Below are positions 44,248 through 52,249 of a stretch of 64,000 nt of DNA, piece by piece. The notes beneath the pieces were generated by a model, which saw only the letters and a list, made by a program, of their open reading frames with translations, searched no databases and was not told the origin of the DNA. Position numbers and translations under genes: made by a program. The first letter of the stretch is position 1, and each line of letters starts with the position of its first letter. The stretch is from Methylumidiphilus sp963753955 (lineage in GTDB: Bacteria; Pseudomonadota; Gammaproteobacteria; Methylococcales; Methylococcaceae): positions 248,001 through 312,000 of the forward strand of contig CAVWEM010000008.1 of NCBI GenBank assembly GCA_963753955.1, read 5' to 3'.

Positions 44248-44616
44248 ATGTCAGACCGAAGTTACTTAGGCATCGACCACAACGACCATAACGAATGGAT
44301 CGTCGTTCTAGTGACGGAAGGGAAAATCGGATTTTTGCGGAAATTCAAGAACACCCAGGCCGAACTCTTCGCCTTGGCGCGCTTCATCGGCGAGCATTGT
44401 TCAAGGCCGAAAATCTGCATCAACCCGACCAGCCGGGCGGTGCTGAAACTGCTCAAATTCATCGGCGACATACCGGACGTGGAAGTCGTGCTGATGTCGG
44501 CGGCAGGACTCAAAATGCATCGCGCCTGGCTGACCCCGGCCAACGATACCCCCTCCGACCGTGGCGACGTCGGCGAAGCCGTCATGCTGGCGCGTTGCGC
44601 GGCACGCATGATTTGA
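44248..44616 (+). pseudogene. IS110-family transposase, N-terminal DEDD domain only
   Basis: The 122-residue frame starts SYLGIDHNDHNEWIVVLV, the first catalytic Asp strand of the RuvC-like DEDD domain. It ends SDRGDVGEAVMLARCAARMI, equivalent to the K.D..DA..LAR motif of IS110 transposases. The Ser-containing C-terminal domain is missing, and MarC-like sequence follows shortly after. It is probably a truncated remnant, although a stand-alone RuvC-like protein cannot be excluded from sequence alone. Confidence 0.6.
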
Positions 44617-44689
44617 TGGCCATCGGTTGAGCTGACGGAGCCTAAGCGCGGGTAAGCATACCGCTTGGGTTTGCGCCATGGCCGTCGCT

Positions 44690-45043
44690 GCCGTCCTGCT
44701 CGCATCCTTGCTGGGTCTACGGGAAGGAGTCCGTGGCGGTGGTTCCGCTCGCGATCCCGTTGAGCGGCCCCGGCGCGATCAGCGCGATTATCGTGTACTC
44801 CCACGAAAAATGTTCCTGCTGGCAACGCTACCTTCTCTGGTCAGCGTGGGTGATCGGCACCGTGGGGCCTTTATCGTGCTGGCGACCACCTTGTGGATGG
44901 CACCTAAAATCGCTTCGATATTGGGCAAAACCGGCATGAATGTGATCACCCGCATCATGGGCCTGGTCATTTTCTCCATCGCGGTGGAGTTTATCGCCAA
45001 GGGTTTGGCCGAACTTTTCCCCAGCCTAGGGCACCCGGTTTGA
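44690..45043 (+). pseudogene. MarC-family membrane protein, 5'-truncated and frameshifted
   Basis: One frame gives VAVVPLAIPLSGPGAISAII, the next gives AFIVLATTLWMAPKIASILG then KTGMNVITRIMGLVIFSIAV and a stop at 45043. Together these are the C-terminal half of a MarC/UPF0056 inner-membrane protein. The N-terminal half is absent, and a frame change occurs near 44865. The adjacent IS110 fragment suggests an insertion and deletion event removed the front of the gene. Confidence 0.75.
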
Positions 45044-45075
45044 TCCGTGAGTCCTTGTCGAACGGGAAGACCGCC

Positions 45076-45427
45076 TCAAGCCTTCAACCGATACCCCACC
45101 CCGGATTCGGTCAGGGAATGGCGCGGCTTGGCGGGGTCTTCCTCCAGCTTTTGCCGAAGCTGGCTCATGTAAATCCTCAGGTAGTGGGAACTCCCGGCAT
45201 GCTCAGGCCCCCACACTTCCTTGAGTATCTGCTGGTGGGTCAATGTCGGGCAGGCCCAAACCCAAGATGATCAGGTCGGGCTTCCGGCCCGCTGCCTCGA
45301 CCAGCCCCCGCTGCCCGCAATCGGCCTCATGCACATCGAAGCCATGTGTGCCGAGGCCGGTGCGCAAAAATCGGCGGATTGGGGGATCATCCTCAATGAC
45401 GACGACAACGGGTTTGGGGTTTGCCAT
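45076..45427 (-). pseudogene. kdpE: kdpE remnant with internal deletion and lost phospho-acceptor
   Basis: The start (MANPKPVVVVIEDDPPIRRF) is the receiver domain of the response regulator KdpE, and the end (LTHQQILKEVWGPEHAGSSH, YLRIYMSQLRQKLEEDP, SLTESGVGYRLKA) is its winged-helix DNA-binding domain. The two are joined in different frames near 45243-45262. The middle of the protein, about 110 residues, is missing. In addition, the phosphorylated Asp of the LIILDLGLPD motif is Gly here (LIILGLGLPD). The product cannot be a functional regulator. Confidence 0.9.
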
Positions 45428-45449
45428 GGCGAGGGGCTCCGGGTTGGAT

Positions 45450-48182
45450 TTAGTCTTCCTGCTCCAAGGCCGGCGGCTGCTGGTCCACCGGGATCATGAA
45501 GGAGAATATGGCGCCGCCGCTGGCTCGGTTTTGCGCTTGGATCGTGCCGCCGTGGGCTTCGACGATGGCCCGGCAAATGGCCAGGCCCAAGCCCACGCCG
45601 CTTTGCGCCGCCTCGTTGCGGACCCGGCAGAACTTCTCGAACAGCTTGGCCTCCATCCCCTTCGGAATGCCCGGCCCCCGGTCGGCGACAAACACTTCCG
45701 CTGCGAACGGGGACATTTCCACGGAGATTTGCAAGGGGCTGCCTTCGGGGGTGTAGCGCAACGCATTTTCCAGCAGGTTGACCAATACCTGTTCGAGCAA
45801 CACCGAGTCCCCGTAAACCATCGGAATCCCCGGCGGTATTTTCACCGCCACCTCGCGCCCGGCCAGGCGTTTTTGCAAGCCGGTCAGCACCGTGCCGATG
45901 ATTTCCTCCAAAGGATGCCATTGCCGGTTCAATTCCACGACACCCGCGTCCAGCCTTGCCATGTCGAGGATATTGTTGACCAGATTCGACATGCGCAAGG
46001 CTTCATCGTAAATGGCATTGCTGAGGCCATTCCGGTCTTGGGGTGTCAGCAAGCCGTCGTTTTCCGCCAAGGCACTGGCGGAGCCGACAATCGTCGCCAA
46101 GGGTGTGCGCAAATCGTGGGAAATGGAACTGAGCAGGGAATTGCGCAGGCGCTCCGCCTCCATTTGCAATTGGGTGTTTTTGGCGTGTTCGGCCAAGCGG
46201 ACGCGAGTGATTGCCTGGGCAATTTGGCGCAGAAAAGTATCCAGCAGTTTCTGTTGTTCGGGCAGGAACACGCGGCGCAAATTGACCGGCAACAAGGCCA
46301 ACACGCCCAATACGGTATCATGGCTGGCCAGTGGGAAATAGATTTCTTTCGCCCCGGGCAGGGTATTGGTGCCTTCGCCGGCCATTTCATTATGGTCCAT
46401 GACCCACTGCGCGACGCTCAAATCACAGCCATATAAAGATTCGGGCAAGCCTTTGCCTTTCGGATAGGCGATGCGCCCCTGCTTGTCAGGCAGCAGGATC
46501 ACATTCTTGCTGCCGAATTCCATGTGGATATGGCGCACGGCGGCGCGCACGATTTCGTCCTCGCTCTGGCTGGTGGCCAGCCCCTTGCTCATGGCATATA
46601 AGACCATGGCCCGGCGTTCCCGGTGCGCGGCCACCTTGGCCTGGGAGCTGACATTCGCCATGAGGTTGCTGATGAGCATGGCGACGGTCAACATGGCCCC
46701 CAGTGTCACCAGATATTGGGTGTCCGACACCGAAAAGCTGTAATACGGATCGACAAAGAAAAAATCCAGCGTCGCCACGCCCAGGATCGACGCCGCGATG
46801 GAGGGGCCGAGCCCGAAGCGGGTGGCGATGAACACCACGCCCAGCAGGAAAACCATCACCAGGTTGGCCAGCTCGAAATGCCCGAACATCAAATGGGCCA
46901 GCAGGGTGCAGCCCGCTGTCACGGCGACGGCCCAGACATAACCCCGGCAATGGCCTTGTTTGCGCTTGCCGAGAATCTCGCGCAGCGCGGGTTGCGCCCC
47001 GCCTCGGTAGCGCGTCAATTCCGGCTCGCCGCGCCCCGGTTCCTCTTGGGGGCTGCCCAACAGATAGAGGTTGATGTTGTGCGCCTCGCTGATGAGCGTG
47101 TCCACCACCGAACCCAGCAGCCAGCGCCTCCAGCCCCGGCGGCTGGGCTTGCCCATGACGATCTTGGTGACGTTGCGTTCGTTGCAAAACTTGATGATGG
47201 CCTCGCTCAAAGAGGGCGCGCCCAGGGTCACGGTCTCGGCCCCGAGTTGCTCGGCCAGGCGCAGGATGCGCAGGACGAAGTCGCGCTTCTCCGCCGGCAG
47301 CCTTTGCAGCTGGGGCGTCTCGACGTAGGCGACGATCCATTCGCCGCGCAGTCCGACGGCAAAGCGCTTGCCGGCGCGGACCAGGCGTTCGGCCATCGCA
47401 TTGGGGCCGATGCACACCAGGATGCGTTCGCCGACCGGCCAAATTTCACGGATCGCGTGGCCTTCACGGTAATCAAGCATTTGCGCATCGACTTGGCTGG
47501 CGGTTTGCCGCAGCGCCAGTTCGCGCAAGGCGATCAGGTTGCCTTTGCGGAAAAAATGCCGGATGGCTTGCTCAGCTTGTTTCGGCAAGTAGACCTTGCC
47601 CTCCCTGAGACGGACTAGCAACTCGTCCGGTGGCAGATCCACCAATTCAACCTCGTCGGCTCCCTCGAACACCGTGTCCGGCACCGTCTCCCACACGCGG
47701 ATGCCGGCGATTTGGCCGATGTCGTCATTGAGGCTTTCCAGGTGCTGGACGTTGAGGGCGGTGTAGACGTCGATGCCGGCGTCGCGCAGTTCCTCGATGT
47801 CCTGCCAGCGCTTGGGATGGCGCGAGCCGGGCGCGTTGGTGTGGGCCAGTTCATCGACCAGGATGACGGACGGTTTGCGCTTGAGGGCGGCGTCCAGGTC
47901 GAACTCGCGCAGGGTCGTGCCCCGGTATTCGATTTGTTTAGGGGCGAGCACGTCCAGCCCTTCCAATAGGGTTGCCGTCTCCTTGCGCCCGTGGGTTTCG
48001 ACCAGGCCGACCAACACGTCGATATTCTCCGCCCGCCGCTCCCGCGCCGCCAACAGCATGGCGTAGGTCTTGCCCACGCCCGCCGCGAAGCCGAAGAATA
48101 TCTTCAGCCGCCCGCGCCGGGCCTTGGCTTTTTCCCGCTCGACTTTGGCGAGCAGCTCGTCGGGGTTGGGGCGGTGGGTCAT
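45450..48182 (-). CDS. kdpD: KdpD, sensor histidine kinase for potassium/turgor
   Basis: KdpD is a full-length 910-residue inner-membrane sensor. The N-terminal KdpD domain has Walker A GFAAGVGKTY and Walker B VILVDELAHTN, and a Usp-like domain follows. Four membrane segments lie near residues 405-500 (AVAVTAGCTLLAHLMFGHFE onwards), then a GAF-like region. The kinase core shows the phospho-accepting His in SISHDLRTPL, the N box NLLENALRYTPEG, and the G boxes DRGPGIPKG and GVGLGLAICRAIVEAHGG. Its normal partner KdpE is a remnant immediately downstream, so the kinase has no cognate regulator here. It is separated from kdpFABC by about 3.3 kb of other genes. Confidence 0.95.
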   Translation of the reverse strand: MTHRPNPDELLAKVEREKAKARRGRLKIFFGFAAGVGKTYAMLLAARERRAENIDVLVGLVETHGRKETATLLEGLDVLAPKQIEYRGTTLREFDLDAALKRKPSVILVDELAHTNAPGSRHPKRWQDIEELRDAGIDVYTALNVQHLESLNDDIGQIAGIRVWETVPDTVFEGADEVELVDLPPDELLVRLREGKVYLPKQAEQAIRHFFRKGNLIALRELALRQTASQVDAQMLDYREGHAIREIWPVGERILVCIGPNAMAERLVRAGKRFAVGLRGEWIVAYVETPQLQRLPAEKRDFVLRILRLAEQLGAETVTLGAPSLSEAIIKFCNERNVTKIVMGKPSRRGWRRWLLGSVVDTLISEAHNINLYLLGSPQEEPGRGEPELTRYRGGAQPALREILGKRKQGHCRGYVWAVAVTAGCTLLAHLMFGHFELANLVMVFLLGVVFIATRFGLGPSIAASILGVATLDFFFVDPYYSFSVSDTQYLVTLGAMLTVAMLISNLMANVSSQAKVAAHRERRAMVLYAMSKGLATSQSEDEIVRAAVRHIHMEFGSKNVILLPDKQGRIAYPKGKGLPESLYGCDLSVAQWVMDHNEMAGEGTNTLPGAKEIYFPLASHDTVLGVLALLPVNLRRVFLPEQQKLLDTFLRQIAQAITRVRLAEHAKNTQLQMEAERLRNSLLSSISHDLRTPLATIVGSASALAENDGLLTPQDRNGLSNAIYDEALRMSNLVNNILDMARLDAGVVELNRQWHPLEEIIGTVLTGLQKRLAGREVAVKIPPGIPMVYGDSVLLEQVLVNLLENALRYTPEGSPLQISVEMSPFAAEVFVADRGPGIPKGMEAKLFEKFCRVRNEAAQSGVGLGLAICRAIVEAHGGTIQAQNRASGGAIFSFMIPVDQQPPALEQED

Positions 48183-48193
48183 TTCATCTCACG

Positions 48194-48461
48194 TCAGTAA
48201 CGGTAACGAGCTTGGGCAAAGTCTACGCGGCTATCGCTGACGACGTAAACCAAGCGATGCTCCTGTTATTCGCCGCGACCAAGTGCCAGCCTCTAAGTAT
48301 TTCAGCGGCTCCGGCTTGCCAATCCCTTCAGAAGGATCGCGCATGATGGCTTCTATCAACGTAAAAATACGCAATGCTGTGCGCCTGTCGGTTTCAACCC
48401 AGTACCGTAGATCCTCCCGAAATTCGGGTTGGAAAACTGCATCGCGTGGTTTTGCTGCCAT
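48194..48461 (-). pseudogene. YoeB/Txe-type RNase toxin, frameshifted
   Basis: The frame FQPEFREDLRYWVETDRRTA followed by LRIFTLIEAIMRDP and EPLKYLEAGTWSRRIT matches YoeB-family ribosome-dependent mRNases. One extra G near 48261 then shifts the frame and it ends at 48231. The expected ending (HRLVYVVSDSRVDFAQARYR then Y) is found in the other frame, stopping at 48194. The catalytic C-terminal His/Tyr are therefore lost. The paired antitoxin gene upstream is intact. Confidence 0.85.
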
Positions 48462-48472
48462 TCGCCAAACCT

Positions 48473-48757
48473 CTAAGCTGCATCTAAACCAACTTCTCGC
48501 CGAAATTCGTCTATGGATTGCGCAGAACCTTGGCCATGGCGCACACGCGCCAGCGCCGTCAACAGCCGTTCGGCATTGGCTGGCGAGCGCAACAGATGTG
48601 CCGTTTCCAGCAAACCCGCCAATTCATCGGCGGCAATCAGCGCGACATCCTCCTCGCCTGGGCGCTGGATAATGACGACTTCGCGGTTGTGGGTGGCCTC
48701 GTCGAGGAAATCATTTAGCCTTGCGCTGGCTTGTGAGTAACTGGCTTGAATAGACAT
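48473..48757 (-). CDS. Phd/YefM-family antitoxin
   Basis: The 94-residue protein has the Phd/YefM start IQASYSQASARLNDFLDEAT and the core REVVIIQRPGEEDVALIAADELAGLLE typical of DNA-binding antitoxins that repress their own operon and mask a YoeB-type toxin. It lies 11 bases upstream of the toxin gene, whose frame is broken. The remaining antitoxin may be dispensable or act on other toxins. Confidence 0.88.
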   Translation of the reverse strand: MSIQASYSQASARLNDFLDEATHNREVVIIQRPGEEDVALIAADELAGLLETAHLLRSPANAERLLTALARVRHGQGSAQSIDEFRREVGLDAA

Positions 48758-48898
48758 ACCGGCCTCTAATGGTTGTTTTTAAAGCATGTCAATTGGTGTC
48801 GCTTGCACTGGCAATTCCCACGCCTAGGCTGATGTATGCTTGTCATGGCTGCAAATCTGCTGAAAATTGACAGTGTGCGATAAAGATAAAAAGCCTAT

Positions 48899-50047
48899 TT
48901 ATATGGAACCCAACCCCTCCGCCTCCAAACAAATCGCCGCGTAAATCACTGCGGCGGCGACCACTTCGGAGAAAGCAACCTGTTCGCCGGGGGTATGGGC
49001 GACCTCCAATGCGCCAGGGCCGAGGATGAGGGGCTTGGTCCCCGCCGCGAAGAACAAATTGCCGTCCGAGTGGGAGCGGAAGGCATCCAGCCGCAACGGC
49101 AGGCCCAGAGACTGATAGATGCTTGGCAGGCTCTGCGCAAGCGAGTTGTCCACCCCCAAGCTGTAGCCTGGCGACGCAAAATCGAAATCGACCTGCAGAT
49201 CCAAGTCAGGGATGAATCGGCCGGCAGACGTTACGATCTGGCGGATCGTGTCTTGTAAGCGCGCAGGATCTTTGCCCGGCTGGAGATGGAGGTCGATCCA
49301 GGTTTCGCAACGGTCGGGAACGACAAAGCCAGCCCGCGACGAACTCATCTCGCGGATCGAATAGACGATCTCTGATTTTTCCTGTTCAAACAAAGGGTCA
49401 TTCCACAGATGCAACAACACACGCAGCATCGACTCGACGGCGTTGTGGCCCAACTCGGGCAGGGAGGAGTGGCTGCGGCGGCCGGTGGTGGTGAAACCCG
49501 CCTCCAGGTAGCCGTAATGGGCGAAGCAGGCGAAGAGGCCGGTCGGTTCGCCGATGACAGCCCAAGGCGGAGGGCGGCAGCTTTCTAGGAAGGCCGCGCT
49601 GCCGTCGCCGTCAGACTCTTCCCCGACCACCAGCAACAGGCCCACGGGCGGACGTTCCGCAGGCGGCAAGGCATCGGCCAGGGCAAGCCAAGCTTCGACC
49701 ATCGCCGCGCAGCCGCCTTTCATGTCGGCGCTCCCCAGCCCACGAATGATTCCGCCATCCTCCTGCGGCCCGAACGCCTCCAAGTCCCAGGCGGGCACAG
49801 TATCGACATGGCCGACCAGGTATAGCTGCGGCTCCCCTTCGCCCATAGCCACATGCAGGTTATAACGGTCATCCTCCACCCCTTGGCGCTCCACGGCGAA
49901 CCCAGCCCGCGTCAGGAGTTCTTCCAGGTAAAGCTGGACATCCTCTTCTTTGCCGGATGGCGAATAGATGGCAAGCAGGTCGAGGAAGGTTTTCCGCAGC
50001 CGTTCAGGCTTGATGGCTTGCCGTACTTTTTCGCGTCGGTTGGTCAT
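48899..50047 (-). CDS. M20-family metallopeptidase/deacylase
   Basis: This 382-residue enzyme has the M20 pattern: LYLVGHVDTVPAWD (metal His and catalytic Asp), GLGSADMKGGCAAMVEAW (bridging Asp), GEESDGDGSAAFLE (general-base Glu-Glu) and, near the end, AFRSHSDGNLFFAAGTKPLI with the last metal His region (VAHTPGEQVAF). Members cleave amide bonds of N-acyl amino acids or dipeptides (ArgE, DapE, acetyl-lysine deacetylases). Its start overlaps the GNAT gene by 4 bases, so an acetylating and a deacetylating enzyme are made together, consistent with an N-acetylated amino-acid pathway, which is inferred. Confidence 0.88.
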   Translation of the reverse strand: MTNRREKVRQAIKPERLRKTFLDLLAIYSPSGKEEDVQLYLEELLTRAGFAVERQGVEDDRYNLHVAMGEGEPQLYLVGHVDTVPAWDLEAFGPQEDGGIIRGLGSADMKGGCAAMVEAWLALADALPPAERPPVGLLLVVGEESDGDGSAAFLESCRPPPWAVIGEPTGLFACFAHYGYLEAGFTTTGRRSHSSLPELGHNAVESMLRVLLHLWNDPLFEQEKSEIVYSIREMSSSRAGFVVPDRCETWIDLHLQPGKDPARLQDTIRQIVTSAGRFIPDLDLQVDFDFASPGYSLGVDNSLAQSLPSIYQSLGLPLRLDAFRSHSDGNLFFAAGTKPLILGPGALEVAHTPGEQVAFSEVVAAAVIYAAICLEAEGLGSI

Positions 50048-50580
50048 GGCTTTTTCTTCCGGGTCATCTTCTTTTTCTTGCGCGCCAGGTTCAGGGTCAT
50101 GTATACATGTTCCTGGATACCGCCGAAGCCTTGTTTTTCAAAGAAACGGAGCGCCGCCCGGTTGTCGGCTGAGGTGTCGATCATGATGATCCGTACCCCT
50201 TGCTCCCTCATGCGGCGTTTGATCTCCTTGAACAAGCCGCTGCCCACGCCTTCTTGCTGGATGTCCTTGCTCACCCCCAGCCAGACCAGGTAGCCGTATT
50301 TCCAGGGTGAGTTGTGCTTCTCCACTGTCGTCCCCAGGGCGAAGCCGAGGATCTTTGCGCCCGCTTCCGCCACCAGGCAGAGTTCGTTGTCCGAATTGTA
50401 GAGCGTGGTGATCTCGTATTCGTCCCAAGTGCGGTAGAGGCTCTTGGAATATTCGGCAGTGAAAATTTTCTCTCCGATATGGAAGACCACGGGGAAGTCA
50501 TCAATGGTCATTTCCCGGATGCGGAGAGGATTTTCGCCGGGGAGGGGTATCTCTGATGAAAGGGGAACAATGGGTTCCAT
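50044..50580 (-). CDS. GNAT-family N-acetyltransferase
   Basis: The 178-residue protein shows LRIREMTIDDFPVVFHIGEK, CLVAEAGAKILGFALGTTVE and the acetyl-CoA pocket motif GVSKDIQQEGVGSGLFKEIK (Q-x-x-G-x-G/A), followed by IIMIDTSADNRAALRFFEKQ. A Lys/Arg-rich tail (ARKKKKMTRKKKP) is unusual and basic. Its stop overlaps the start of the M20 gene. The substrate is not evident; amine groups of amino acids or proteins are possible. Confidence 0.88.
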   Translation of the reverse strand: MEPIVPLSSEIPLPGENPLRIREMTIDDFPVVFHIGEKIFTAEYSKSLYRTWDEYEITTLYNSDNELCLVAEAGAKILGFALGTTVEKHNSPWKYGYLVWLGVSKDIQQEGVGSGLFKEIKRRMREQGVRIIMIDTSADNRAALRFFEKQGFGGIQEHVYMTLNLARKKKKMTRKKKP

Positions 50581-50615
50581 AATTTTATTCTATACGTCAA
50601 TCTGAAACATACATA

Positions 50616-50948
50616 CTACAGTAATATCAGGTACGTAAGTTCATCATCGGCATTTAACCGCTCGATTTCCGTAACCTTGTTGCGTAAAATCAGTCCAATA
50701 TGGCGAACTGAACAATTCCCGCGCCTGATCCAAACGACCTTGGGTGGATGTCCGTAGGGCAGGCTTCTTTCGTGAAAATCTGAATCCTTGCTAACCAAGA
50801 TATAACCATGGGTTTTGGCATATTCCCAAATCACTGGGTCGGGCTCACCTCCCATGCCGAGTCGATCCACATGCGCCGATCCTGGAAACAGGTCGCCTAG
50901 CGCAGACACCAACCGAGGCGATAGGTTTTCGTCAAACAGATGTCTCAT
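50616..50948 (-). CDS. DUF5615 PIN-like toxin
   Basis: The 110-residue protein starts MRHLFDENLSPRLVSALGDL, with the acidic DEN typical of DUF5615 (Mut7-C-related PIN-fold) proteins. It continues with HGYILVSKDSDFHERSLPYG, the second acidic cluster. Such proteins are predicted ribonucleases of type II toxin-antitoxin pairs. It overlaps the upstream DUF433 gene by 4 bases (ATGA), as is usual for this pair. Confidence 0.88.
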   Translation of the reverse strand: MRHLFDENLSPRLVSALGDLFPGSAHVDRLGMGGEPDPVIWEYAKTHGYILVSKDSDFHERSLPYGHPPKVVWIRRGNCSVRHIGLILRNKVTEIERLNADDELTYLILL

Positions 50949-51169
50949 GCGTTGACAATAAGCTGATGCCGCTTACGGTCGGCGGCATAACTTAAGCAAG
51001 CCTGAATGTCCTCCATCCTCAGATAATCAAAATCTTCGAGGATTTCTTCAGGGGTCATACCGGAAGCAAGATAATCCAGCACATCGTAAACGCTGATCCG
51101 CAAGCCCCGGATGCAGGGTTTGCCGCCCCGCTTGTCCGGTTCGATGGTGATGATGTCGTTATAGTTCAT
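50945..51169 (-). CDS. DUF433 antitoxin
   Basis: The 74-residue protein has ITIEPDKRGGKPCIRGLRIS and VYDVLDYLASGMTPEEILED, followed by YLRMEDIQACLSYAADRK, which is the DUF433 winged-helix-like pattern. It is the first gene of the pair and probably represses the operon and neutralises the DUF5615 partner. It resembles the lone DUF433 gene at 20080 in layout. The pair lies between kdpC and kdpD, interrupting the ancestral kdp order. Confidence 0.88.
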   Translation of the reverse strand: MNYNDIITIEPDKRGGKPCIRGLRISVYDVLDYLASGMTPEEILEDFDYLRMEDIQACLSYAADRKRHQLIVNA

Positions 51170-51310
51170 TTTGTTCTCGCATTTTTTTAAAAATAGGCTT
51201 GAAATCTCTTGATCGATTCAAGAATTTTGGTGAAGTGATTCAACGAAGTTCTTACGCACTGATTCGTAAAAGCGAACATTATAAGCCCCGTATTTCATTC
51301 GGATTAATAT

Positions 51311-51443
51311 GCTTCTTATTCCCACGCTCCAGCGTGGGAATGCCTAACCTTGGCGCTCTCGCGCCGAGTAACCGACCGCAAGAGCAGTCAAGACGGGTTC
51401 CCACGCCTGTCCTGAACATGGCCGAAGGGCTGGAGCGTGGGAA
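51311..51443. repeat. Dispersed palindrome CCCACGCTCCAGCGTGGG and nested arms
   Basis: TTCCCACGCTCCAGCGTGGG is a near-perfect palindrome at 51312-51333. A second GTTCCCACGC arm near 51389 pairs with GGAGCGTGGGAAC at 51431-51443, forming a larger nested structure. This repeat class is common between genes in gammaproteobacteria. It lies downstream of kdpC in the convergence with the DUF433 upstream region. Confidence 0.7.
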
Positions 51444-51458
51444 CAAGAATAGCGCCTG

Positions 51459-52037
51459 TTATTTAACTAATCCATCCAAAACCACATTCAACACCAACAC
51501 ATTCACCCTAGGCTCGCCTAACACCCACCACTGGCGCTGTTCGGTATGCTGTCCGACCAAGGCCCTGACTTTTGCCTCGTCCAGGTGCCTGGCCTTGGCG
51601 ACCCGGCTGACTTGGTATTCCGCCGCCGCCGGGCTGATATGCGGATTTAGGCCGCTGCCTGATGCGGTCACCAGATCGACCGGGATCGGCTGGGCGTTGC
51701 CGGGGTCGGCTTCCTTCAGGGCTTGGATGCGGCTGTTCACGGCTTCAATCAGGGCCGGGTTGTTCGGCCCCAGGTTCGATCCGCTGGAAGCGCCGGCGTT
51801 GTCGGGATAAGGCGAGGTGGCCGAGGGTCGGCCCCAGAAATGGCCAGGATCGCTGAAGGCTTGGCCGATCAGGCGGGAACCCAAGGGCTTGCCGCTCTTA
51901 TCCAGAATCAGGCTGCCGTTGGCCTGGCCAGGGAACAGCATTTGTGACAGGCCGGTGACGGCCAAGGGATAGGCGACGCCGGTCAGGACTGTCCAGATGA
52001 GCAGCATCAAGAACGCCGGTTTGAGGTGTTTGAGCAT
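51459..52037 (-). CDS. kdpC: KdpC, potassium-transporting ATPase subunit C
   Basis: KdpC is a one-pass inner-membrane subunit that stabilises the Kdp complex and aids ATP binding. The 192-residue protein begins with a membrane helix (MLIWTVLTGVAYPLAVTGLS) and continues with SLILDKSGKPLGSRLIGQAF, FWGRPSATSPYPDNAGASSG and GSNLGPNNPAL, then the conserved DLVTASGSGLNPHISPAAAE. Length and motifs are normal. Its start is separated from the kdpB stop by a 212-base gap filled with an 89-bp mobile element and a palindromic repeat cluster, which may weaken coupling to kdpB. Confidence 0.95.
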   Translation of the reverse strand: MLKHLKPAFLMLLIWTVLTGVAYPLAVTGLSQMLFPGQANGSLILDKSGKPLGSRLIGQAFSDPGHFWGRPSATSPYPDNAGASSGSNLGPNNPALIEAVNSRIQALKEADPGNAQPIPVDLVTASGSGLNPHISPAAAEYQVSRVAKARHLDEAKVRALVGQHTEQRQWWVLGEPRVNVLVLNVVLDGLVK

Positions 52038-52062
52038 TGTTCGTGTCTCCGAAAATTCTGTT

Positions 52063-52151
52063 AGGACTTACGCAAAACGGGCTTAAAACCACAATCCGTA
52101 GAGTTTTTCATGTGATTGATGCACAACATATGGTGGGTCTGCGTAAGTCCT
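52063..52151. mobile_element. 89-bp miniature inverted-repeat element, copy 2
   Basis: The ends are identical to copy 1 at 12592 (AGGACTTACGCA...TGCGTAAGTCCT) and there are three internal differences in 89 bases. It is inserted between kdpB and kdpC, 26 bases upstream of the kdpC start codon, where it could fold into a hairpin in the kdp mRNA. Confidence 0.88.
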
Positions 52152-52164
52152 ATCTGTGTTGGAT

Positions 52165-52246
52165 CCCCCCCTCCCCCAACCCCTCCCCCGCCAGGGGGAG
52201 GGGCTTTTGCACCCCTCTACCGATAGGGAGAGGGGATGGGGAAGAG
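52165..52246. repeat. GC-rich palindromic repeat downstream of kdpB
   Basis: The sequence holds CCCCTCCCCC..GGGGGAGGGG and CCCCTCTACC..AGGGAGAGGGG-type palindromes, the same class found inside tssH and kdpB. It starts right at the 3' end of the kdpB stop codon and adjoins the 89-bp element. Confidence 0.75.
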
Positions 52247-52249
52247 GGT

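Noticed and set aside
46623..47618. Long plus-strand frame opposite kdpD
   Set aside because: Antisense shadow of an intact histidine kinase gene; no independent support.
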